Part shown: piece by piece, positions 1 through 5,135 of the stretch | How positions within the stretch are numbered: the first letter of the stretch is position 1 | Layout: each line of letters begins with the position of its first letter | Assembly: GCA_947632575.1 (NCBI GenBank) | Contig: CANRPV010000054.1 | Location: 1-8,936, forward strand | Direction of reading: 5' to 3' | Length of the DNA stretch: 8,936 bases | From: an uncultured Eggerthellaceae bacterium | GTDB lineage: Bacteria; Actinomycetota; Coriobacteriia; Coriobacteriales; Eggerthellaceae | Position numbers and translations under genes: made by a program | The notes under the pieces: generated by a model | Databases searched by the model: none | The model's input: the letters and a program-made list of their open reading frames with translations, nothing else | What the model was told of the DNA's origin: nothing

Positions 1-41
1 TTATCCCATTGCTGCTCGAACTGAGGATTTTGATACGTCAT
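1..41 (-). CDS. N-terminus of an unidentified protein, gene leaves window
   Basis: On the minus strand an ATG at 41-39 follows a textbook ribosome binding site, AGGAGGAG at 53-46, with the AGGAGG core 6 nt from the start. The readable product begins MTYQNPQFEQQWD, which is hydrophilic and rich in Gln and Asn, with no signal peptide in view. Thirteen codons are too few to name a family. The reading frame is open to the window edge. An AT-rich stretch at 125-165 is its likely promoter zone. The quality of the ribosome binding site is the main reason to believe it. Confidence 0.6.
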   Translation of the reverse strand, partial: MTYQNPQFEQQWD

Positions 42-133
42 ACGACTCCTCCTATTTTGCAAACTTTTCAATGGTGTAGATAGCTGCAGGTGCCGCATTC
101 AATCTTCCATGCAACACATTAGGCATCGATAAC

Positions 134-164
134 TTATATGTCTAATACTTATATTAAATATCAA
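134..164 (-). promoter_or_regulatory. possible promoter for the gene starting at 41
   Basis: On the minus strand TTGATA (164-159) resembles a -35 box, and CATATA/ATATAA (140-134) resembles a -10 box, with 18-19 nt between them in a very AT-rich stretch. This would give a leader of roughly 85 nt before the ATG at 41. The -10 box is imperfect and several registers are possible, so this is weak. Confidence 0.3.
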
Positions 165-217
165 TTCATGCCTGAGAGACATGTAATATGACGGTCTATC
201 TTTTCAAGATTTTATTC

Positions 218-345
218 CAACGGGAAGATCGAGCTGGGGTCACCGAGGCCGAGGATGCTTCTGGGCTCTTCGGCGCTCCTCACGCAACAGTCCACTGGGC
301 TGTTGCGACCTCATCGGTTCGAATCCTACCCAGTAGACGATGCTT
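218..345 (+). other. gene-free stretch with a structured element: 25-nt hairpin plus tRNA T-arm-like sequence
   Basis: This is the core of the roughly 350-nt stretch (42-389) without a convincing gene. Seen directly: a near-perfect hairpin at 283-307, with CGCAACAGUCC pairing to GGGCUGUUGCG (11 pairs including one U-G) around an ACU triloop. Just after it, GGTTCGAATCCTACCC at 316-331 matches the T-loop and 3' half of the neighbouring tRNA-Asn, but in the opposite orientation. Further pairs are possible: GAGGA (251-255) with TCCTC (277-281), and CCGAGG with CCT...CGG. I tried to fold it as a tRNA, including tRNA-Sec because of GGAAGATCG at 223-231, and it fails: no anticodon arm with a proper 7-nt loop and no matching acceptor stem. 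It could be a decayed tRNA-derived repeat or an unnamed small RNA. Confidence 0.4.
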
Positions 346-414
346 GAGAAATGAAAAGACCTGGCAGATTGGCCAGGTCGGAAGTTTTATGGCTCCCCGG
401 GTAGGATTCGAACC
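316..414. repeat. 16-bp inverted repeat flanking the tRNA-Asn terminator
   Basis: GGTTCGAATCCTACCC at 316-331 recurs exactly, inverted, at 399-414, where it is the T-loop, T-stem 3' strand and start of the acceptor 3' strand of tRNA-Asn. The copies are 67 nt apart and enclose the terminator hairpin. Part of the match is the T-loop core common to all tRNAs, but the match through CCTACCC goes beyond that core. The 316-331 copy has no partner for its own T-stem, so it looks like a tRNA fragment rather than a working arm. Confidence 0.6.
351..379 (-). terminator. intrinsic terminator of tRNA-Asn
   Basis: Read on the minus strand, GACCTGGC (379-372) pairs perfectly with GCCAGGTC (365-358) across a 6-nt loop and is followed at once by TTTTCATTT. 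It begins 10 nt after the encoded CCA of tRNA-Asn. On the plus strand the stem is followed by GGAAG before any T-run, so termination is expected mainly on the minus strand. Confidence 0.8.
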
Positions 415-464
415 TACAACCCTCCGGTTAACAGCCGGATGCTCTGCCGTTGAGCTACCGAGGA
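390..464 (-). tRNA. tRNA-Asn (anticodon GTT)
   Basis: The minus strand folds into a complete 75-nt cloverleaf. The acceptor stem TCCTCGG/CCGGGGA has one T-G pair. The D-stem is GCTC/GAGC and the anticodon stem TCCGG/CCGGA carries loop CTGTTAA with anticodon GTT. The T-stem GTAGG/CCTAC carries loop TTCGAAT, followed by discriminator G and an encoded CCA. It reads asparagine codons AAC and AAU. It appears to be a single-gene transcription unit, with a promoter at 521-548 and a terminator at 358-379. The 98-codon open frame crossing it on the plus strand is an artefact. Confidence 0.97.
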
Positions 465-480
465 ATGTGCTATGTGCCGC

Positions 481-505
481 GTGAGCCTTTTTGTGATTTG
501 CTCAC
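481..505 (-). other. hairpin in the 5' leader of the tRNA-Asn precursor
   Basis: On the minus strand GTGAGC (505-500) pairs with GCTCAC (486-481) across a 13-nt loop, between the promoter and the tRNA 5' end. There is no following T-run on either strand, so it is not a terminator. It would lie in the part of the precursor removed by RNase P. Its function is unknown. Confidence 0.4.
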
Positions 506-520
506 CTGCAGCAAGTACGT

Positions 521-548
521 ATTATAGCCAAAGGTGCTGTTTGCACAA
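521..548 (-). promoter_or_regulatory. promoter of tRNA-Asn
   Basis: The minus strand carries TTGTGC (548-543), 16 nt, then a perfect TATAAT (526-521). Transcription would start near 514, about 50 nt before the mature tRNA 5' end at 464. No other minus-strand gene is available for it to serve. Confidence 0.7.
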
Positions 549-670
549 GAAAGAGTCTGAAAAAATGCTCGCTTATGAGTACCATTCGCAGAAAAAACCG
601 TGCAAGGACACGAAAGCTCGTGCCACTCATTGTTGTCATAGCTAAATTAGATATAAACGCTCATCATATT

Positions 671-702
671 TTGGGTTCCTTTTTGGGCAAGATACCTATA
701 AT
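671..702 (+). promoter_or_regulatory. promoter of the 742 transporter gene
   Basis: A perfect -10 box TATAAT lies at 697-702, 39 nt upstream of the ATG. The -35 region is poor: TTGGGT at 671-676 is 20 nt away and TTCCTT at 676-681 is 15 nt away. The weak -35 box could mean an activator is needed. Apart from this promoter I see only minor hairpins in 506-696. Confidence 0.5.
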
Positions 703-741
703 AGAGCTGAGGGTAAGAGTAATTTAGAAGGGGAGAAACTA

Positions 742-2100
742 ATGTTTCTTGCTCAGATTTTTGCGGTTGTTATCTTCTTGATAATGTTCGTATTAATCGT
801 CATCGACAAAATCCCACGTCATATCATTGCTTTAGTGGCCGGAGCCTGTACTGTCGTATTGGTGTTCGGTATTGCAATGCAAAGTTGGGATGCTTTTTGG
901 ACCACGCTCAACGTAGAAAAGATTTTCACCGTTGAGTTCTGGTACGCCGGTGCGGGGGGAGAATCGGCATCAGAAGGTATCAACTGGGAAACCATTATCT
1001 TCATCGCAGGCATGATGGTAATGGTCGAAGGTATGGCACGAGTAGGATTCTTCCGTTGGCTTTGCATGGAGCTCGCCAAAATCGTGAAGTACAAGCCAGT
1101 GCCACTGCTTATCACGTTTATGATCATGTCTGCCTGCTTGGCAATGTTCATCGACTCTATCACCGTTATCTTGTTCCTGGCGGCGGTAACAATCGAGCTG
1201 GCGCGACTTCTCAAGTTCGATCCGGTGCCGATGATTTTGGCCGAAGTATTTTGCGCTAACCTCGGCGGATCCGCCACCATGTGCGGTGATCCACCAAACA
1301 TCATCATCGGTACCTCGCTTGGATATTCTTTCTTCGACTTCTTGGTCAATACGGGCTTGATGGCCGGCGTGGGTCTTGTTTTGACGGTCATACTTTTCTG
1401 GCTCATGTTCCACAAGGAGCTGGAGAGTCAAACCAACGACATGGCCCAATTCATGCATCTTCCGCAGCCGCGTGAGGCCATCACAAACAAGAGAGAGTTC
1501 ACCATTTCGACGGTCATTTTCCTTCTCGCGGTAGTGCTTCTGGTAACTCACGCTCAAACAGGCCTCACCGTAGGCGTGATCGGTGTCTTTATCGCCGCTA
1601 TTACCTTGCTCGCTGCGCCAAAGCACGTAGGAGAGATTCTGAAAAAGGTGGACTACAAGACTCTCCTCTTTTTCATCGGTCTCTTCGTTGTTGTTGGCGG
1701 TCTTGAGCAGACCGGAATCCTTGAGATCATCGCTGAGTTCATCGGTGAGGTAAGCCATGGCAACCTCTATCTGATGATCGGTATTGTGATCTGGGTCTCG
1801 GCTATCGCGAGCGCGTTTGTGGACAACATCCCGTTCACGGCTACGATGATCCCGGTCATCAAGAGCCTCGCGGAAGTCCAGGGTGTCGATCTTTCCGTTT
1901 TGGCATGGTCGCTCACCATGGGTGCTGACATCGGCGGTAGTGCAACCCCGATTGGTGCTTCCGCAAACGTTGTGGGCACTTCAGTAGCTGCCAATGCTGG
2001 CCATGAGATCAGCTGGGGTCGCTACTGCAAGGCTTCCGTACCGGCAATGGTACTGGTGGTTATGTCCTCGATGCTGATCATTTTCTTCAGGTATCTGTAG
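742..2100 (+). CDS. ArsB/NhaD (P-protein) family ion transporter
   Basis: A 452-aa polytopic inner-membrane protein of the ion transporter superfamily. Family members move Na+, arsenite, dicarboxylates or citrate by H+ or Na+ coupling. Two related halves are visible. The first has FIDSIT (136-141) and GGSATMCGDPPNIIIGTS (175-192). The second has VDNIPFTAT (360-368) and GGSATPIGASANVVGTS (398-414). These paired acidic/Asn helices and Gly-rich re-entrant motifs are the signature of the fold. The motif pattern fits the ArsB/NhaD group that includes the mammalian P protein better than SLC13 dicarboxylate carriers, but the substrate cannot be read from sequence. A hydrophilic loop spans about 222-253. 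The start is supported by AAGGGGAG at 728-735, 6 nt from the ATG. It is transcribed alone, with a perfect -10 box upstream and a hairpin 26 nt after the stop. There is no arsenic (arsR/arsC) gene nearby, so an arsenite role is not favoured. Confidence 0.88.
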   Translation: MFLAQIFAVVIFLIMFVLIVIDKIPRHIIALVAGACTVVLVFGIAMQSWDAFWTTLNVEKIFTVEFWYAGAGGESASEGINWETIIFIAGMMVMVEGMARVGFFRWLCMELAKIVKYKPVPLLITFMIMSACLAMFIDSITVILFLAAVTIELARLLKFDPVPMILAEVFCANLGGSATMCGDPPNIIIGTSLGYSFFDFLVNTGLMAGVGLVLTVILFWLMFHKELESQTNDMAQFMHLPQPREAITNKREFTISTVIFLLAVVLLVTHAQTGLTVGVIGVFIAAITLLAAPKHVGEILKKVDYKTLLFFIGLFVVVGGLEQTGILEIIAEFIGEVSHGNLYLMIGIVIWVSAIASAFVDNIPFTATMIPVIKSLAEVQGVDLSVLAWSLTMGADIGGSATPIGASANVVGTSVAANAGHEISWGRYCKASVPAMVLVVMSSMLIIFFRYL

Positions 2101-2125
2101 AGATATCGCCTAAAGGGAGGAAGTT

Positions 2126-2183
2126 AGCTGGCCGCTTGACCGATGGAGCAGGAAGGTTCTGCGAATCGGTTGGGCGGCCAGCT
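2126..2183 (+). other. 58-nt long hairpin after the transporter gene
   Basis: The arms at 2126-2144 and 2165-2183 form 19 uninterrupted base pairs on the plus-strand RNA: 16 Watson-Crick and 3 G-U. The 20-nt loop can form a further GCAG/CTGC helix. Because the three non-identical positions become C-A mismatches on the other strand, the structure is an RNA of the plus strand. It starts 26 nt after the transporter stop, where a terminator would be expected, but the sequence after it is GTTGTTTAG rather than a good T-run. It also sits between a strong ribosome binding site (AGGGAGGAAG, 2114-2123) and the ATG at 2194 of the next, broken gene. Confidence 0.6.
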
Positions 2184-2193
2184 GTTGTTTAGT

Positions 2194-2412
2194 ATGACTA
2201 CGCTGTTCGTTAACGCCTGTATTCGCGAGGAAGAGTCCCGCACGCTCATGCTCTGTCGTGAGTATCTCGAAGGAAAGCCGAACGTAGTAAAGATCGATTT
2301 GGAACGGCTCTGCCTGCGCCCTCTCGATAAGGCGACCCTTGATTACCGGATCGAACGGCAACGGGCCCAAGACTGGGACGATGGCGAAGATATCGAGATA
2401 AGATCGAGATAA
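2194..2412 (+). pseudogene. truncated flavodoxin-fold NAD(P)H oxidoreductase (azoreductase-like) remnant
   Basis: The frame from ATG 2194 gives MTTLFVNACIREEESRTL and continues to about RQRAQDWDD. This resembles the N-terminal third of FMN-dependent NAD(P)H:quinone/azo reductases of the Flavodoxin_2 group: a beta strand, then the FMN-phosphate loop (here R11...ESRT), then the first helix. Intact members are about 200 aa; here the frame ends at 72 aa after a non-matching tail (GEDIEIRSR). The NAD(P)H and substrate-binding parts are absent, so it cannot work as a reductase. An upstream in-frame ATG at 2143 lies inside the hairpin and adds 17 unlikely residues. The break falls on an 11-bp tandem duplication, 4 nt from the convergent end of rhaD. 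I recognise the family from memory only; a genuine small protein is less likely. Confidence 0.55.
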
Positions 2413-2413
2413 G
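2392..2413. repeat. 11-bp tandem duplication at the end of the broken gene
   Basis: ATCGAGATAAG occurs twice head to tail at 2392-2402 and 2403-2413, then a related AGATAAGG follows at 2418-2425. The repeat marks the junction between the truncated oxidoreductase remnant and the 3' end of rhaD, so it may be the scar of the deletion that joined them. Confidence 0.7.
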
Positions 2414-2415
2414 TT

Positions 2416-3273
2416 TTAGATAAGGCAGTTATCGTCTAGAAATGCTTCGTTTACCGCAAGGCCGAATCTGTCTGCGATGGCTCTTAGATCATCATCACTG
2501 ATCGTATTGGGGAAATCGTCCGATCCCTTATTGGCCGAGCGCGCCCTCAGATAGATATCCGCGGCTTTCTCGATGCTATGCATCAGTCCAAAGGCGCTTT
2601 CGAAATCATCACCGGCAACGAAAAGACCATGATGCGCCCAGATGACCGCATCATGGATTCTAAAGAGCTTGCTTGAGGCGCGAGCAATCTCGATGCTTCC
2701 GGGCATCATCCACGGAAGTACACCGACTCCCTGAGGAAAGACAAGGATGCATTCGGTCATGACCTTCCAAAGAGACCGCGTGATGATGCGAGCGTCCAGG
2801 GGCAAAAGCGCCGTAAGGGCAATAGTGTTTTTGGGGTGCGCATGATAAATCACCCGGCTTTTTCCACCAGTCACTTCGGTTCGCACCGAATGATTGAGGA
2901 TGTGACTTGGTAGCTCGCTTGTTGGAGCCGCGCCATCGGCGAAACCCCAAACGATGCGGTAGGCATCGCCCTGTTCGTTAAGCTCGACAATGCCTGTCGT
3001 ATTCAAGGGATGCTTAGCTACGTTTTGAAAATGGCAACCGGCGGCAGTTGTGATGAGATACTGCCCCGCGAGATTGTCTGCCTTAAGTCCTAGGGGTGTC
3101 CATTCGCTTGAAGTTGCACTCTTACCCAGAGACTTCCTGAGCTGTTCCACTTCCTCTGGTCGAAGGCGATAACTGAGATTTCCTCCGTTACATTCATGCC
3201 AACCTTGGAGAAACCCGTCGGTGCAAAGTTGAACGAAATCTTCGACGACAGGAAGTAATTGAGAGGATGTCAC
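2416..3273 (-). CDS. rhaD: rhamnulose-1-phosphate aldolase
   Basis: This enzyme splits L-rhamnulose 1-phosphate into dihydroxyacetone phosphate and L-lactaldehyde in the cytoplasm. It is a zinc class II aldolase of the AraD/FucA fold. At 285 aa it is close to the 274 aa of E. coli RhaD and aligns along its length: GWHECNGGNLSYRL (24-37), APTSELPSH (116-124), VIYHAHPKN (141-149), TECILVFPQGVGVLPWM (173-189) and AHHGLF (213-218). The zinc ligands His144, His146 and His215 and the catalytic Glu120 are all present, so it should be active. The start is GTG at 3273, overlapping the TGA (3272-3270) of the upstream CMD remnant, which points to translational coupling. A stop lies three codons upstream in frame. 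AAGGA at 3290-3286 is 12 nt away. No rhamnose isomerase, kinase or regulator is in the window, so its role in rhamnose use is not shown. Confidence 0.92.
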   Translation of the reverse strand: MTSSQLLPVVEDFVQLCTDGFLQGWHECNGGNLSYRLRPEEVEQLRKSLGKSATSSEWTPLGLKADNLAGQYLITTAAGCHFQNVAKHPLNTTGIVELNEQGDAYRIVWGFADGAAPTSELPSHILNHSVRTEVTGGKSRVIYHAHPKNTIALTALLPLDARIITRSLWKVMTECILVFPQGVGVLPWMMPGSIEIARASSKLFRIHDAVIWAHHGLFVAGDDFESAFGLMHSIEKAADIYLRARSANKGSDDFPNTISDDDLRAIADRFGLAVNEAFLDDNCLI

Positions 3274-3435
3274 GATAGCTCACAATCCTTTTCGGCCCAG
3301 ATCTCTTTGGCAAGATTGAAGGTCGCCCAAGCCTTCGGCCAACCCACATAAAAGGCAACGGGCATTATAATCGGCAAATGCCGGAGCGGCATCACCTAAA
3401 GCATCATATCCTGCTGGTTGCACGATCTTATCTAT
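3270..3435 (-). pseudogene. carboxymuconolactone decarboxylase (CMD) family gene with internal deletion
   Basis: Two pieces in different frames look like the ends of one CMD/AhpD-like gene. The first, from 3435 to about 3364, reads IDKIVQPAGYDALGDAAPAF (20) then ADYN, like the family's N-terminal helix. The second, 3365-3270, reads MPVAFYVGWPKAWATF then NLAKEIWAEKDCELS, like its C-terminal 'AFYAGWPKA' helix. About 55 residues of a usual ~110 are missing, including the central region that carries the active-site Cys motif. The junction near 3364-3370 also shifts frame. The first codon, 6 nt after AAGGA (3446-3442), is ATA where ATG would be expected, so the start may be mutated too. It lies 20 nt after the acyltransferase stop, and its TGA overlaps the rhaD GTG start, so it was once a full member of this operon. 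Family assignment is from memory. Confidence 0.65.
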
Positions 3436-3455
3436 TACCGTTCCTTCTTCTTGCT

Positions 3456-4721
3456 TTACTTCTCAACTTCCAACGCTATGCCCGGCAGAGGGACGATAGA
3501 GCCGGCAGATGGCTTACAGTCGATTCCCTCTTCACAGAGAAGTTCGCAGAAGCGCGAGACATAGCGATCACTTCTGAAATCCTGGAGAAACGACAGGATG
3601 AAGCGACCATTCACAGCCGCGATCTCCACAAGGATGCCCGATCCTGTGGCGGACGTGAAGGGATGTAAGCTGGTTATATAGCGCTCAAGGTCTCCGAATC
3701 CTGATTGACCAACGTAGCTCACATGAAAGCTATCGACACCTAATGATTGCGCGGCTCTGTTTGCCAGTGCATTTTTGCGCTCGTTATGGCTCAGTTTCAA
3801 CAACTGATCGCGCGCAGCAAGCGCTCCGCGGATCTCAACGAGAGAGTTTTCTGGTTGTGACTGCAAAAAGACCATGCCACGACTGATCGTGGCAAGGGTT
3901 GTCATCGGAAGCGACGCCATGTCTGGCTTATAGCCAAGGTGAATGACTCCCGCAATGGACCAGAAGGTATCAGGAGTATGAAGTACACCCCTGCGATCAA
4001 AAGCCATGCCGCAGGAAATGAGATCGGTATTGTCCGGATGAAGAGACTGGATTGTCTTAAAGAGGAACGCCGAGACCATCGTGGCAGGAGAGCCATCGCT
4101 TTCACGGGTGTATTTCATAAAGGCGGTCTCGGGGAGAGTGATTTCGTAGACAAATGTCTTCTTGCAGGGCTCTTGGGTGCTTTCGGGAAGCCGAAAGACG
4201 TGCTCCGGCACGAATCTGCCGAAGGGTTCAACAGAGCTAGGCACGTTAGCGGGGTAGGGATCCACAAATTCCGGGGCAAAGGGCGTCTCTCCCGGAAGCC
4301 GAACCGCTCCGACGTTTAGCGTTTGGCCGGTCGTTTCAGAAAGATAGAGGTAAAGCACCGTCTTGATAAACGGAAAGATCCCATGACCGTCGGTAAGCCC
4401 GTGAAACACCAAGAAGTCGATTGTGCTGTCGTGGACGGCGAAGGCTAAAAGATGATAGTTCGTTTCGGCGCTGCCAAGCTTTACGCCCTCAGCGGTCTCG
4501 AAAAACACGTAGGGACGCGAATTGGGCATCAGCACATAGGTATCGTCGGCGATACCCATCTGAACCGAAAAGTAGGGATAACGGCTTTGAGCGGCTCGGG
4601 CGGCTTCTTGTAGTTTTTGGAGATCGATGGGGTCAGTAAGGTTGATATTGACGTTTATTGTGAAAGGGAATGCATCACTTGCCATGTAAAACGCAGTCAG
4701 TGCAGAGTTGAGAATCATCAT
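3456..4721 (-). CDS. condensation-domain-like CoA-dependent acyltransferase
   Basis: A 421-aa cytoplasmic protein of the chloramphenicol acetyltransferase/condensation fold. The catalytic HxxxDG motif is present as FHGLTDGHG, with His107, Asp111 and Gly112, in the usual place about a quarter of the way in. The second half has SYVGQSGFGDLERYI (335-349), which sits where related acyltransferases have the DFGWG-type latch motif. Such proteins move an acyl group from CoA or a carrier to an alcohol or amine, as in alcohol acetyltransferases and PapA-type lipid acyltransferases. There is no adenylation or carrier domain, so it is a stand-alone acyltransferase; the acceptor is unknown. The start is the first of two ATGs (4721), with GGGAG 11 nt upstream. 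It is the first gene of an operon with the CMD remnant and rhaD, and has its own promoter near 4761. Confidence 0.72.
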   Translation of the reverse strand: MMILNSALTAFYMASDAFPFTINVNINLTDPIDLQKLQEAARAAQSRYPYFSVQMGIADDTYVLMPNSRPYVFFETAEGVKLGSAETNYHLLAFAVHDSTIDFLVFHGLTDGHGIFPFIKTVLYLYLSETTGQTLNVGAVRLPGETPFAPEFVDPYPANVPSSVEPFGRFVPEHVFRLPESTQEPCKKTFVYEITLPETAFMKYTRESDGSPATMVSAFLFKTIQSLHPDNTDLISCGMAFDRRGVLHTPDTFWSIAGVIHLGYKPDMASLPMTTLATISRGMVFLQSQPENSLVEIRGALAARDQLLKLSHNERKNALANRAAQSLGVDSFHVSYVGQSGFGDLERYITSLHPFTSATGSGILVEIAAVNGRFILSFLQDFRSDRYVSRFCELLCEEGIDCKPSAGSIVPLPGIALEVEK

Positions 4722-4760
4722 GGCGCTCTTACTCCCTCTCTTATACCTATCCCTGTAGCC

Positions 4761-4789
4761 ATTATAGCGAGGTCTTCAACGTGACAGGA
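4761..4789 (-). promoter_or_regulatory. promoter of the acyltransferase/rhaD operon
   Basis: The minus strand has a perfect TATAAT at 4766-4761, 39 nt before the ATG at 4721. The -35 position (4789-4784) reads TCCTGT, which is poor. The layout resembles the promoter upstream of 742: an ideal -10 box with a weak -35 box. Confidence 0.5.
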
Positions 4790-4864
4790 AGTATTGCCTC
4801 TCACCGCCGAGAAGAGCGATATAACATGCAAAACAGGCTAAAAAACAAAGGTTCATTGTAAAGA

Positions 4865-4881
4865 AAGCCCAAAACGGGCTT
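4865..4881 (-). terminator. weak intrinsic terminator, probably for the MFS operon
   Basis: On the minus strand AAGCCC (4881-4876) and GGGCTT (4870-4865) enclose a 5-nt loop and are followed by TCTTTAC. The stem is short. It is the first terminator-like structure after the MFS stop at 5136, about 255 nt on. If it is used, the MFS 3' UTR is antisense to the small ORF at 4950-5129. It also separates this transcript from the acyltransferase promoter. Confidence 0.4.
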
Positions 4882-4907
4882 ACTAAAGTTGCTTACGAAA
4901 CGCTTAC
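4878..4907. repeat. three spaced GCTTAC repeats upstream of a small ORF
   Basis: GCTTAC occurs at 4878-4883, 4891-4896 and 4902-4907, each followed closely by a run of A. An inverted relative (TTGTAAG) follows at 4915-4921. The spacing of 13 and 11 nt puts the copies on roughly the same face of the helix. They lie 42 nt or more upstream of the ATG at 4950, where a regulator could bind. No regulator is encoded nearby. Confidence 0.4.
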
Positions 4908-4949
4908 TGAACCGTTGTAAGTTCACACTGAGACTGCGGAAGGCTTTCC

Positions 4950-5129
4950 ATGGATCTCAAGATGATCATAGCCTCTTGCCACGATGCGGATGAGCTTCGG
5001 ACCATTCTGCAGGATTGGGATATTTGGCTCAATTACAAGGCCGCTGAAAGCGTGTTCCGCTCACTTCGAGTTCAGCAGCCTGAGCTCTCGAACAACGATA
5101 TCGAAGCTCTTAAAGAAACTATCTCGTAA
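4950..5129 (+). CDS. small hypothetical protein (59 aa)
   Basis: The ORF begins MDLKMIIASCHDADELRTIL and ends LSNNDIEALKETIS. It is acidic and probably helical, with two Trp in DWDIW (23-27) and no membrane segment. I do not recognise a family. GGAAGG at 4938-4943 lies 6 nt before the ATG, which supports translation. That site sits in a near-palindrome (GGAAGGCTTTCC) that could partly hide it. It ends 6 nt before the convergent MFS gene. Evidence for expression is only the ribosome binding site and plausible composition; it could instead be a chance frame opposite the MFS 3' UTR. Confidence 0.45.
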   Translation: MDLKMIIASCHDADELRTILQDWDIWLNYKAAESVFRSLRVQQPELSNNDIEALKETIS

Positions 5130-5135
5130 ACTCCC

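Noticed and set aside
223..340. tRNA-Sec candidate, because of GGAAGATCG and a T-arm-like end
   Set aside because: No TCA anticodon in a 7-nt loop, no 8-bp acceptor stem and no proper T-stem could be formed.
358..389. Terminator on the plus strand for the 218-345 element
   Set aside because: The stem is followed by GGAAG before the short T-run, so it is much better as the minus-strand terminator of tRNA-Asn.
188..484. 98-codon plus-strand frame across the hairpin element and tRNA-Asn
   Set aside because: Its second half (MAPRVGFEPTTLRLTAGCSA) is the antisense translation of tRNA-Asn, a familiar artefact, and there is no ribosome binding site.
819..1758. Long minus-strand frames of 198 and 262 codons opposite the transporter
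   Set aside because: The plus-strand frame has clear family motifs and a ribosome binding site; the opposite frames have shadow-like composition and no family resemblance.
3378..3668. 96-codon plus-strand frame over the end of the acyltransferase and the CMD remnant
   Set aside because: It overlaps the coding strand of recognised genes and has no ribosome binding site; its hydrophobic start is the antisense of a purine-rich stretch.
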